57,677 bases of DNA from Porphyromonas sp. (lineage in GTDB: Bacteria; Bacteroidota; Bacteroidia; Bacteroidales; Porphyromonadaceae). The notes under the pieces are model-generated. The model made no database searches. It was not told the DNA's origin and worked only from the letters and a program-made list of their open reading frames with translations. Made by a program: the position numbers and the translations under genes. Below are positions 28,971 to 37,445 of this stretch, piece after piece (within the stretch, counting starts at the first letter, position 1; each line of letters opens with the position of its first letter). The DNA lies in NCBI GenBank assembly GCA_030532365.1, contig JAUNLH010000004.1, positions 1 to 57,677 on the forward strand. Reading direction: 5' to 3'.

Positions 28971-31070
28971 TCAACTAATCAATGCCCAATCTTTCTGATC
29001 TTTCAGCATACTGTGTAGCTTCTCGCGCAATACTGCATTATGAGGCTGCTCTAGCTGAGGATCCTCTTCAAGTACCGCGTCAACCAGTGTCGCTGCAAAC
29101 TGTGTTAGACGACCGTCTCGCGCCAGATCCGCTACTTTTAAGTACTCCCCTACCCCACTCTGCATGGTGCCTTCGATGTCACCGTATCCTCTTATCTTAA
29201 GATCCTCCTCTGCAATATAAAATCCATCGGTGCTACTACACATGACTTGCAGCCTTCTGAGCGAAGTCTCGCCAATTTTATTTGCGGATAGCAGGATACA
29301 GTAGCTCTGCTTCGCTCCACGACCCACTCTACCTCGCAACTGGTGTAGTTGGGATAGCCCAAAGCGCTCAGCATTGTTGATCAGCATTACTGTCGCGTTA
29401 GGCACATTGACCCCCACCTCAATCACTGTAGTTGCCACTAGTATAGATGTCTCCCCGTTGACAAAGGCATCCATCTGCCTCTCCTTCTCCTCAGAGGGGA
29501 GCTTACCGTGCACCATTCCTACTTTATGTGCAGGAAACATATTCTTCACCTCCTCAAATCCCCGTTCCAGACTTTCCAAGTCACTCTTTTCGCTCTCCTC
29601 TATCAGCGGATAGACAATATATATCTGCCGTCCAAGGCGCATCTGGTCAAAGACGAAAGAGTATGCCTCTGCCCTCTGGCGCTCATAGAGGTGGCGCGTC
29701 ACGATGGGCGTCCTACCCGGAGGCAACTCATCGATCACCGAGACATCTAGATCGCCATACATGGTCATCGCAAGTGTGCGAGGGATTGGGGTAGCAGACA
29801 TAATCAGGATATGAGGCTCTACGGTCATCCTCTTCTCCCACAGCAGACTACGCTGATAGACGCCAAACCTGTGCTGTTCGTCTATGACCGCAAGCCCTAG
29901 GTTCTTAAATACCACGTAGTCCTGTATCAATATGTGTGTCCCCACGAGGATATCCACCTCTCCCGAAGCGACCCCCTCCAGTACCGGCTCCCGCTCACTC
30001 TTCTTCATTGATCCCGTCAGTAGCTCTACTCTTACCTCTGGGTGCCCTTTCAGGTATCCCCTGATCGTCTCTAGGTGCTGCCCCGCTAGTATCTCGGTGG
30101 GTGCCATGATACATGCTTGAAAACCATTGTCTATCGCCAGGAGCATCGAGAGCAGTGCCACAATCGTCTTGCCACTACCCACGTCACCTTGGAGGAGCCT
30201 ATTCATCTGATGCCCAGAGGATAAGTCAGAGAATATCTCCTTTACGACTCTCTTTTGTGCGTTGGTTAGATCAAAGGTTAACCCATTGTGGTAGAGATGG
30301 TTAAATGAATTCCCTACCTTGACAATCGGTAGACCCCTACTCTTATCCCTCCGCATATTATGCAGGTACTGCATCCTCAGCCGTAAGAAGAAGAGCTCCT
30401 CTAGCTTCAGCCGCATGGTGGCACGCCTCAGGAGGTCGGCACTTTGAGGGAAGTGCATGTTTTCCAGCGACTCATAGAGCGGCAACATCTGATACTCGTC
30501 GATGATGTACTGGGGCAACGACTCTGCGAGGTTCCCCTTCACGATCCGCATGATCTCATGGATGAGATTACTCAACTCCTTACTAGTCAGTCCTGAGCGC
30601 TTCATTCGCTCCGATGTCGTATACATAGGATAGAAGAGCCCCACTGAGGTGTTAGGTGCCCCCACCCGCTCTATCTCTGGATGTGCGATGCTAAAGGAGC
30701 CACCATAGCGAGTCGGCTTGCCGAAAACGATGTAGGGTGTTCCTACCTTGTACTGGTGCAGGAAGTAGCTGATCCGATTAAACCAAACTAGCTCAATCTC
30801 ACCATATTGATCTCTAAAGATAGCCTTGAGCCTTTTTCTGTACTTCTGACCCTCCTCCTTAAAGCCTACGATCTCGCCCTGCAGCTGTACGTATGGCATC
30901 TCGTCCGAGAGGTCGATCGTGCGGTAGATCCGAGTGCGATCGACGTGCTTGTAAGGGAAGTAGTAGAGCAGGTCTCCCCACGTCGACGCTCCTATCTCCT
31001 TGCGCAACAACTTGGCACGACGCTCACCCACGCCTTTGAGGTACTGTATGTCTGTCTCCAGAATGTTCAT
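28971..31070 (-). CDS. recG: ATP-dependent DNA helicase RecG
   Basis: Branch-migration helicase that reverses stalled forks and processes Holliday junctions. The 699 aa protein has the N-terminal OB/wedge domain (about 50-160), motif I GDVGSGKTIVALL, motif Ia IMAPTEILAGQH, DEQHRFGVYQR (DExH), MSATPIPRTLAMT, VYPLIEESEKSDL, and RFGLSQLHQLRGRVGRG near the C-terminus. Its ATG overlaps the ispD stop by four bases. Confidence 0.97.
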   Translation of the reverse strand: MNILETDIQYLKGVGERRAKLLRKEIGASTWGDLLYYFPYKHVDRTRIYRTIDLSDEMPYVQLQGEIVGFKEEGQKYRKRLKAIFRDQYGEIELVWFNRISYFLHQYKVGTPYIVFGKPTRYGGSFSIAHPEIERVGAPNTSVGLFYPMYTTSERMKRSGLTSKELSNLIHEIMRIVKGNLAESLPQYIIDEYQMLPLYESLENMHFPQSADLLRRATMRLKLEELFFLRLRMQYLHNMRRDKSRGLPIVKVGNSFNHLYHNGLTFDLTNAQKRVVKEIFSDLSSGHQMNRLLQGDVGSGKTIVALLSMLLAIDNGFQACIMAPTEILAGQHLETIRGYLKGHPEVRVELLTGSMKKSEREPVLEGVASGEVDILVGTHILIQDYVVFKNLGLAVIDEQHRFGVYQRSLLWEKRMTVEPHILIMSATPIPRTLAMTMYGDLDVSVIDELPPGRTPIVTRHLYERQRAEAYSFVFDQMRLGRQIYIVYPLIEESEKSDLESLERGFEEVKNMFPAHKVGMVHGKLPSEEKERQMDAFVNGETSILVATTVIEVGVNVPNATVMLINNAERFGLSQLHQLRGRVGRGAKQSYCILLSANKIGETSLRRLQVMCSSTDGFYIAEEDLKIRGYGDIEGTMQSGVGEYLKVADLARDGRLTQFAATLVDAVLEEDPQLEQPHNAVLREKLHSMLKDQKDWALIS

Positions 31071-31783
31071 ACCTGCTGAGCAAAGAACTCTGCCAAAATC
31101 AGATCTTTCGGGGTGGTAATCTTGATGTTACGCTCATCTCCAGCGACTAAGTGCGGGCTCTCACTGAGCATCTCCGTCACTATCGAAGCCTCATCAGTAC
31201 AGTGCTCCATGGGCGAGCTGATGAATTTTAGATAACCCTCCTTAAGCACCTCAGTACTAAAGCATTGCGGCGTCTGAACTAGCTGCACTCGCTCACGAGG
31301 AAAGGGTGCATTCGACCCCTCGTCAGAGACCAGACGGATGGAGTCTACCGAAGGGATGGTAGGTACCACCGCCCTCCTCCCCTCTTCCAGCGCTCCTAAA
31401 AGGCGCTCCATCATAGCTGCAGTTACAAAGGGGCGAACCGCATCATGCACTGCCACTAGCTCTCGGTTGCACTCCTTTAGCCCGTTCCACACGCTCTCGT
31501 AGCGGGTACTACCCCCCGTGCAGATTTTTATCTCCAGATGATCCAGCCCCCACTCCTCGATCATATTGGTCACGAAGTCCACATCGCCCTTAGGCACGAC
31601 TAGCACCATCTCTGGCATCTGGTCAAATAGCTGAGAAATATTTCTCAGCGTGTGGATCAAGATAGGTACCCCATGAACCTCCAAATACTGCTTCGGTAGC
31701 GCACGCCCCATCCTACGACCACTGCCACCAGCAACGATCAAGAACGACAACGATGCCGACCACTTCTCGCCTATCCTACTCAT
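31067..31783 (-). CDS. ispD: 2-C-methyl-D-erythritol 4-phosphate cytidylyltransferase
   Basis: Third step of the MEP isoprenoid pathway (MEP plus CTP to CDP-ME). The 238 aa protein has AGGSGRRMGRALPKQYLEV (CTP-binding glycine-rich loop and lysine), VAVHDAVRPFVT, VPTIPSVDSIRLV, VQTPQCFSTEVLKEGY, TDEASIVTEML, and ITTPKDLILAE at the end. Its start overlaps the preceding methyltransferase gene by 8 bases. ispE of the same pathway is at 54049 in this window. Confidence 0.96.
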   Translation of the reverse strand: MSRIGEKWSASLSFLIVAGGSGRRMGRALPKQYLEVHGVPILIHTLRNISQLFDQMPEMVLVVPKGDVDFVTNMIEEWGLDHLEIKICTGGSTRYESVWNGLKECNRELVAVHDAVRPFVTAAMMERLLGALEEGRRAVVPTIPSVDSIRLVSDEGSNAPFPRERVQLVQTPQCFSTEVLKEGYLKFISSPMEHCTDEASIVTEMLSESPHLVAGDERNIKITTPKDLILAEFFAQQV

Positions 31784-32339
31784 ATCTCTTACGCTCCTTA
31801 CGCCACACTCGGGCGATCTCCCATAGCACGATCCCGCCAGTCACGCTGACATTCATAGAGTGCTTCGTGCCATACTGGGCAAGCTCTATACAGCCGTCAC
31901 AGGCGTCGACTACCTCTTGCTGCACCCCCTCCACTTCGTGCCCGAAGACAAGGGCTATGCCATTGCAATCCTTCAAGCTACACCGGGCTCCAAAGTCAGC
32001 AAGGTCCACGCTCCCCCTCGCCTGCTCCACAGCCCACACCTGATAGCCACGGCGATGGAGCTCCTCCACAGCATCAGCGGTCACCCCTACGTGCTGCCAT
32101 CTTACGACCTCCTCAGCCCCCAAAGCACTCTTATGCACCTCCACATGCGGGGGAGTACCAGTGATGCCACACAATAGTAGCCCCTCCGCTCCTAGAGCAT
32201 CAACTGTACGAAAAAACGACCCCACATTGTAGAGACTTCGCACATTGTCAAGCACCACCACGATGGGTAGCTTCTCCGCCTCTTGATACTCCTCTGGAGA
32301 GAGCCGATGAAGCTCCTCTATGCTATATTTTTGACCCAT
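31776..32339 (-). CDS. TrmH/SpoU family RNA 2'-O-methyltransferase
   Basis: 187 aa SPOUT-fold methyltransferase with the three family motifs. Motif 1 is DNVRSLYNVGSFFRTVDA, motif 2 is ALVFGHEVEGV, and motif 3 is TKHSMNVSVTGGIVLWEI, which forms the knotted SAM site. It is a short form without an N-terminal substrate-binding extension, so the RNA target (tRNA Gm18 or rRNA) cannot be assigned. It is first in the nine-gene minus-strand run. A weak promoter-like TATATTTA lies on the minus strand at 32367-32360. Confidence 0.9.
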   Translation of the reverse strand: MGQKYSIEELHRLSPEEYQEAEKLPIVVVLDNVRSLYNVGSFFRTVDALGAEGLLLCGITGTPPHVEVHKSALGAEEVVRWQHVGVTADAVEELHRRGYQVWAVEQARGSVDLADFGARCSLKDCNGIALVFGHEVEGVQQEVVDACDGCIELAQYGTKHSMNVSVTGGIVLWEIARVWRKERKRYE

Positions 32340-32421
32340 AATGACACCTTAATACTATGTAAATATAAAACAAAAAAGAGACACTCACGACTCAACCCAC
32401 CAACGACACTCCAAATAATCC

Positions 32422-32525
32422 GACATCCCAACTTCAAAATATCCGAGACCGGAACTTAGAGTTGCCTAAGTTCGGAACTTAGATGCAACGAAGTTGGGAA
32501 CTTAGAAAATCTAAGTTCGGAACTC
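32422..32525. repeat. Five-core palindromic array C
   Basis: Cores begin at 32422, 32445, 32468, 32491 and 32513. They read GACATCCCAACTT, GAGACCGGAACTT, AAGTTCGGAACTT, AAGTTGGGAACTT and AAGTTCGGAACTC. The 9-base spacer (AGAAAATCT) is the last one, so this copy is inverted relative to arrays A and B. The reverse complement matches array B core by core over its first three cores. It lies about 83 bases upstream of the methyltransferase start and beyond the tRNA-Thr terminator. The remaining sequence to 32687 shows only a short ACCC/GGGT hairpin. Confidence 0.92.
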
Positions 32526-32687
32526 CCTTCCAGCTCACTCCTCAACCCATATCAATAAAGGGTTCCTCTCCCAAGCCCCTACTCCCTATTTTTACCCCAA
32601 TATAGAGAGCTGCATGCTACCCCTCTGACCCGAATATGACAATGCTCACACCGCTGCATGAGTACCCCTATACTAGGGTTATAGCCT

Positions 32688-32730
32688 AAAACAAATGGCG
32701 GTGCATCAATCATCTTGATACACCGCCATT
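32688..32730 (-). terminator. Intrinsic terminator after tRNA-Thr
   Basis: Arms 32694-32709 and 32715-32730 pair over 16 bases with one mismatch (AATGGCGGTG with CACCGCCATT). On the minus strand it is followed by TTTGTTTT. It lies 14 bases from the mature tRNA 3' end. Confidence 0.88.
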
Positions 32731-32744
32731 ACGCTAATAATCTG

Positions 32745-32817
<73 letters not shown>

Positions 32818-32820
32818 GGG

Positions 32821-32919
32821 TGGGTAAGCTATCTGCATCGCGCCGCTACAACCAGCTACCCTTGCTGCGATCAAGCCCTGGGGGAGTTCGCCAGGAGCTG
32901 GCCGTGCAGGACTTACCCC
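32821..32919 (-). ncRNA. ffs: Signal recognition particle RNA (4.5S, bacterial small type)
   Basis: About 99-base RNA recognised from its conserved apical domain IV. On the minus strand it reads CCTGGCGAACTCCCCCAGG, then GCTTGATCGC, then AGCAAGGGTA, which gives the paired CAGG/AGCA symmetric loop where Ffh binds. Outer helices close: 5' GGGTAAG with 3' CTTACCC, CTGCA with TGCAG, and CCAGCT with AGCTGG. The apical loop TTGATC replaces the usual GGAA tetraloop. A -7 box lies just upstream and tRNA-Thr just downstream. Its protein receptor partner FtsY is at 1358-2317. End positions are inferred from the terminal helix. Confidence 0.88.
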
Positions 32920-32927
32920 TGCGGATG

Positions 32928-32935
32928 CAAAGGTA
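32928..32935 (-). promoter_or_regulatory. Promoter of the SRP RNA-tRNA-Thr unit
   Basis: Minus-strand TACCTTTG matches TAnnTTTG and lies about 8 bases before the deduced RNA 5' end, as expected for the -7 box. A TTGG about 19 bases further upstream could be the -33 element. Confidence 0.65.
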
Positions 32936-33195
32936 CCAAATATTTCGTTCACCACCAATAGCCTGCACAACAATCATCCCTCTTGGTCCTACTCAACGAC
33001 AGATATGTATCTCAGAGGCGGTGAATTTTGATGCAGAGGAGTTGCCAAACATCTGGATCAAATGCCTGACCTTCTCGAGGTAATATTTATTATTTATCTA
33101 CAATCAAAAATACTCGTTCTTGTGTATCGTTCCTTCTTTGTATCCCTTTAACTATCTATTTATCAGGGTTTAATGATCTTCTTTGAGACATTATT
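32936..33195. other. A/T-rich intergenic stretch between the SRP RNA promoter and the glycan locus
   Basis: This contains upstream sequence for two divergent units: the SRP RNA (minus) and the first GH43 gene (plus). A frame at 32715-33083 overlaps the tRNA and SRP RNA and is not a gene. I see no other coding or structural signal before the palindrome at 33196. Confidence 0.5.
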
Positions 33196-33212
33196 GATAC
33201 AAAATTTGTATC
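33196..33212. promoter_or_regulatory. Perfect 17-bp palindrome, candidate operator of the glycan locus
   Basis: GATACAAAATTTGTATC is a perfect inverted repeat with 8-bp arms around one base. It is 118 bases before the first GH43 start codon. A weaker copy (GACAAAATTGGTAC) begins at 33219. A TAATATACTTTG stretch further down is only an off-spaced -7-like match. A regulator site is plausible, but no partner is identified. Confidence 0.4.
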
Positions 33213-33329
33213 TCTAAAAGACAAAATTGGTACTAATTGGGATGTTTCTTTTATACCTCAATAATATACTTTGCCTACTTTTACCGCACATCACACAAGT
33301 TAATTTTACTAACCCAAAGAGTAACTGCC

Positions 33330-34313
33330 GTGAAAAAACTATTTACCATAACTTTGTCTTTCTGCATGCTTCTAGCACTTTCAGCATGTGGAGGCTGCGA
33401 AAGGAGCAATGAGGATATAGGTCATGAGGATGTGAAGGAGGAGCAGGTAAGTGCGCAAGTAGAGCTTGCTGACCCCTTTGTGATGCTGCATGACGGTAGG
33501 TACTATGCTTATGGTACCCACTCAGATGATGGCATCGAGGTGTATGTCTCAGATGACCTCCACGACTGGAACTATCGAGGATTAGCTTTGGAGAAGACCA
33601 ATGCCTGGGGCGATAAATGGTTTTGGGCCCCTGAGGTTTACTATGTCGATGGTACATTTTATATGTACTACTCATCGGATGAGCACATTTGTGTTGCTAC
33701 GTCGGAGAGCCCGGAGGGGCCGTTTGTCAATGTCGGCGATGACCCAATGCTGACTACTGAGGGTGCTATTGACAACTCCCTCTTTATTGATGACGACGGT
33801 ACGCCATACCTATTATTTGTACGCTTCACTGACGGAAATGATATCTGGATCGCTGAGCTGAAGGAGGATCTTACTACTATTAAGCAAGAGACGATGACCC
33901 ACTGCTTCAATGTAACCGAGCCCTGGGAGGAGATCTGGCCACGTGTAGTGGAGGGGCCCTTTATCATCAAGCACAAGGGCCTTTACTATATGACCTACTC
34001 TGCCAACTCCTACGAGAGCCCCGACTACGCGGTAGGCTATGCCACCGCCAGCTCTCCGATGGGCCCGTGGACTAAGTCTGAAGCAAACCCTATACTACAC
34101 AAGCCCGGCGAGCTGGTGGGAGTAGGGCATAGCGCGCTTTTTAGAGATAAGGCGGGAGCGCTGAAGAAGGTGTTTCATGCACACAACCAACCGGGCACCA
34201 TTCATCCTAGACTAATGTACATTACCGATGTGACCTTTGTAGAGGGAGAGGACGGTGCGGATAAGATGGAGATTTCAAACGAATACATAACCCCAAGACT
34301 AGAAATAAAGTAA
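33330..34313 (+). CDS. GH43 family glycosidase, lipoprotein
   Basis: Five-bladed propeller glycosidase of GH43, a family of arabinofuranosidases, arabinanases and xylosidases. The GTG at 33330 is chosen because it gives a lipoprotein signal (LLALSAC, lipid site C20). An upstream ATG at 33237 would place 31 non-signal residues before it. With 327 aa, the catalytic triad is visible as D48 (ADPFVM, base), D148 (AIDNSLF, pKa modulator) and E208 (VVEGPFI, acid). FWAPEVYYVDGTFYMYYS is typical of the family. It is the first gene of the locus, directly before a second GH43. Confidence 0.88.
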   Translation: MKKLFTITLSFCMLLALSACGGCERSNEDIGHEDVKEEQVSAQVELADPFVMLHDGRYYAYGTHSDDGIEVYVSDDLHDWNYRGLALEKTNAWGDKWFWAPEVYYVDGTFYMYYSSDEHICVATSESPEGPFVNVGDDPMLTTEGAIDNSLFIDDDGTPYLLFVRFTDGNDIWIAELKEDLTTIKQETMTHCFNVTEPWEEIWPRVVEGPFIIKHKGLYYMTYSANSYESPDYAVGYATASSPMGPWTKSEANPILHKPGELVGVGHSALFRDKAGALKKVFHAHNQPGTIHPRLMYITDVTFVEGEDGADKMEISNEYITPRLEIK

Positions 34314-34314
34314 T

Positions 34315-35358
34315 ATGAAGAGATACAAAGGTTTACTGCTGAGCTTCTTGATTGTAGCCACCATCTTTGTCGGGTGTAGCTCCTGCAGTAATCGTAATGA
34401 GGAAAAGGCCAATATTCCGGAGGTAGAGGAGGAGCAAGTCCCCGATCACAAGTACACCAACCCGGTCGCTAGCTATAGCCTACCAGACCCTACTGTGATC
34501 CAGGGTGAGGACGGATACTTCTATCTCTACGCCACGGAGGACATCCCTCTACTGCCTATACTGAAGTCAAGAGACTTAGTAGAGTGGGAGCTGATAGGCA
34601 CTGCGTTTGACGAGAAGAGTCGCCCATCATGGGAGCCAAATGCAGGGATATGGGCACCAGATATCAACTTCGTAGGAGGGCAGTATGTGATGTACTACTC
34701 TATGAGTGTGTGGGGCGGTGAGTGGACCTGTGGAATTGGTGTCGCTACGGCAGATAAGCCAGAGGGACCCTTTACAGATCATGGTAAGCTCTTCCGCAGC
34801 AATGAGATAGGTGTACAGAACTCTATCGATCCGTGCCTTGTGACTCATGAGGGAAAGAACTACCTCTTCTGGGGTAGCTTTAGGGGGATCAACTACATCG
34901 AGCTCACCGAGGATGGGCTAGAGCTAGCACCTGGGGCAGAGCCAACTCCCGTAGCAGGAACGGCCTACGAGGCAGTCTATATCCATGAGCGTGAGGGGGA
35001 TTACTACATGTTTGCTTCTATAGGTACCTGCTGTGAAGGAGCTAATAGCACTTATACCACAGTAGTAGGGCGTGCGGAGTCTCCATTTGGCCCGTATGTG
35101 GACAAAGCTGGGCAGCCTATGCTGGAGAACCATCATGAGGTGGTGCTACACAAGAGCAATAAATTTGTAGGGACAGGGCACAACTCTAGGCTGATAACTG
35201 ATAAGAATGGCGAAGACTGGATGCTTTACCACGCCTTTGATGTGGAAGATCCTTCTGGACGACTGCTATTTATGGATAAGATAGTATGGGACGACGAGGG
35301 ATGGCCTACTGTGAAAGGTCTACAGCCCTCGGAGACATCTGATAGACCTCTATTTTAA
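34315..35358 (+). CDS. GH43 family glycosidase, lipoprotein, arabinanase-like
   Basis: 347 aa with lipobox IFVGC (C21), so probably displayed on the outer membrane. The triad is D58 (LPDPTV), D172 (NSIDPCLV) and E219 (AYEAVYI). WAPDINFVGGQYVMYYS and a late VGTGHNSRLITD with a histidine in the position used by arabinanases to bind the central metal suggest an arabinan-active enzyme, but the subfamily cannot be fixed by eye. It starts 1 base after the preceding GH43 stop, so the two are translated together. Confidence 0.88.
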   Translation: MKRYKGLLLSFLIVATIFVGCSSCSNRNEEKANIPEVEEEQVPDHKYTNPVASYSLPDPTVIQGEDGYFYLYATEDIPLLPILKSRDLVEWELIGTAFDEKSRPSWEPNAGIWAPDINFVGGQYVMYYSMSVWGGEWTCGIGVATADKPEGPFTDHGKLFRSNEIGVQNSIDPCLVTHEGKNYLFWGSFRGINYIELTEDGLELAPGAEPTPVAGTAYEAVYIHEREGDYYMFASIGTCCEGANSTYTTVVGRAESPFGPYVDKAGQPMLENHHEVVLHKSNKFVGTGHNSRLITDKNGEDWMLYHAFDVEDPSGRLLFMDKIVWDDEGWPTVKGLQPSETSDRPLF

Positions 35359-35382
35359 TACAACAACTAAATATTATAGAAT

Positions 35383-37392
35383 ATGAATAAGAGAATACTA
35401 ACGCTGCTGGCTTTGCTATGTGCACCTATGGCACTCTTAGCAAATAATGGCATACGAAGTACGATCTACTTCAAAATCCCGGGAAATCCGGCTCAGGAGA
35501 TACCCCTGACTCTGGATGACTGCGGACGCTACAGGGCAGAGACCGGCGCAGAGCTGCCGGTAGAGATACAGCGTACCACATCCCCCATAGAGTTGGGATA
35601 CCAGCTTGAGATCGAGATCCAAGCTAAGGAGACCGTCTACTTCAGCTTCTCTGAGGAGCTAGAAACAGGTATAAATCATGAGGAGGCACTCTTTTACCTG
35701 CCGGGGTTTTGGTATCGCCACAACCTACGCTCCCCAAAGGAGGCCCCCTCTTTTCACACCTCCGATAGTTGGCTCTTTCGTGAGGATCGCTTGAGTACCC
35801 CATTAACGACCGTCTTCTCCCCTACAGAGCAGAAGGTTGTAGCGGTAATGCGACTAGACAATGACCAGTACGATGCACTTACGACACACAATGAGGGTGA
35901 GGTGATACTCTCTGGCAAGACCAGCATAGGGTACACGGGATTTATCAACCGTGGCGGCAAGAGCAGTATCGCCTATGGCTTCCCATACCGTGAAGCTCCG
36001 ACAACCTACTTGAGAAAGCTGACTCTTGCGCCTCCGGTACAGGCTTTTCAGAAGCTACCGGCTGGCAGCTCTATAGTCCTTAAGTGGCATGTGACAGAGC
36101 GCCCAGCCGTAGACTTTGCGGACTGTGTGGCGAAGGTGTGGCAGTACTCCTATGACACCAATAAGCCTCAGCCACTGGAGGATACCTACTCTGTAGACTT
36201 CATGAAGGAGACCTTGAGCCAATTTTTCACTCAAAGTTTGGTTCGAGAGTATCCGATCAAGTACTACAGTGGAGTGGAGCTGACAACTGCGATGTGTGAG
36301 CACAAGGACTTGGCAGAAGTCGGCTTTGTGGGTCGTACGTTGCTCAATGCCTTCAACGCACTGGAGTACGGCGAGGAGGTAGGTAATGCGACGCTGGTCT
36401 CTGATGCACGCGAGGTGATTGATAGTTATCTCCAGCATGGATTTGGTGAGAATGGACTATTCAGAGAAGTCATTCAGTTTGAGCGAGGTCGGGAAGCAGA
36501 TGTCCTCAGTATCCGCCGTCAGTCTGAGGCTACTTATGCGATATTGTCCTATTTGAACTATGAGCGCCACCACGGGCGTAGACATCCGGAGTGGGAGCAT
36601 AGGGTGCGAGCTATCCTTGATACCTTTCTCCGCATACAGAACAAGGATGGAAGTTTCCCACGGAAGTTCCGTTACGATCTTACTGTCGTAGATGAGACAA
36701 ATGGTGGTACTCCGTCTGCTGTGCTTCCTTTGGTGATGGCTTACAAGTACTTTGGTGAGCCTAAGTATCTAAAAGCAGCCAAGTTGTCGGGTCAGTACTT
36801 GGAAGATGAGTTGATCTCCAAGAGCGATTACTTCTCCTCTACACTTGATGCGAACTGTGAAGATAAGGAGGCATCGTTGTACGTAGCTACAGCTACCTAC
36901 TACTTGGCACTCGTCTCTAAGGGCAAAGAGCGCCAACACTATGTCGATCTAACCCGCAACGCAGCCTACTTCGCTGCTTCATGGTATTACACCTGGGATG
37001 TACCTTTTGCTGAAGGGCAGATGCTAGGAGACCTCGGCTTGAAGAGCAGAGGATGGGGCAATGTTTCGGTAGAGAACAACCACATAGACGTCTTTGTCTT
37101 TCAGTTTGCTGATGTACTCCGCTGGCTGAGCAGGGAGTCCGACGAGCCACGATTTGCAGATCTGGCTGAGGTGATCAGCACCTCGATGCGCCAGTTGCTC
37201 CCATTTGAGGGACATATGTGTGGCATAGGTAAGGTAGGCTACTATCCGGAGGTGGTGCAGCATACCAACTGGGACTACGGTCGCAACGGTAAGGGCTTCT
37301 ACAACGATATATTCGCACCTGGATGGACAGTAGCGTCACTTTGGGATTTACTTACCCCCGCTCGCGCAGAGCGCTTCTTGGAGGGGAAGTAA
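35383..37392 (+). CDS. Secreted protein of unknown family, possible alpha/alpha-barrel glycosidase
   Basis: 669 aa with a signal peptide (MNKRILTLLALLCAPMALLA). I do not recognise the family with certainty. Residues about 30-260 look beta-rich. From about 270 the sequence has repeated paired helices with aromatic-rich turns (RQSEATYAILSYLNYE, YLALVSKGKERQHYVDL, WTVASLWDLLTPARAE), which resembles a six-hairpin glycosidase barrel. Acidic residues in NVSVENNHIDVFV and VVDETNGGTPSAV are candidate catalytic sites. It lies between the GH43 pair and susC, so a role in the same glycan breakdown is likely. Confidence 0.6.
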   Translation: MNKRILTLLALLCAPMALLANNGIRSTIYFKIPGNPAQEIPLTLDDCGRYRAETGAELPVEIQRTTSPIELGYQLEIEIQAKETVYFSFSEELETGINHEEALFYLPGFWYRHNLRSPKEAPSFHTSDSWLFREDRLSTPLTTVFSPTEQKVVAVMRLDNDQYDALTTHNEGEVILSGKTSIGYTGFINRGGKSSIAYGFPYREAPTTYLRKLTLAPPVQAFQKLPAGSSIVLKWHVTERPAVDFADCVAKVWQYSYDTNKPQPLEDTYSVDFMKETLSQFFTQSLVREYPIKYYSGVELTTAMCEHKDLAEVGFVGRTLLNAFNALEYGEEVGNATLVSDAREVIDSYLQHGFGENGLFREVIQFERGREADVLSIRRQSEATYAILSYLNYERHHGRRHPEWEHRVRAILDTFLRIQNKDGSFPRKFRYDLTVVDETNGGTPSAVLPLVMAYKYFGEPKYLKAAKLSGQYLEDELISKSDYFSSTLDANCEDKEASLYVATATYYLALVSKGKERQHYVDLTRNAAYFAASWYYTWDVPFAEGQMLGDLGLKSRGWGNVSVENNHIDVFVFQFADVLRWLSRESDEPRFADLAEVISTSMRQLLPFEGHMCGIGKVGYYPEVVQHTNWDYGRNGKGFYNDIFAPGWTVASLWDLLTPARAERFLEGK

Positions 37393-37445
37393 GTCGGCTA
37401 TCTCTTCTACTAATTAACGAATTAACGACACACAATTGATTTAAC

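Noticed and set aside
33237..33329. Upstream ATG start for the first GH43 gene
   Set aside because: It would put 31 non-signal residues before a clear lipoprotein signal peptide; the GTG at 33330 fits better.
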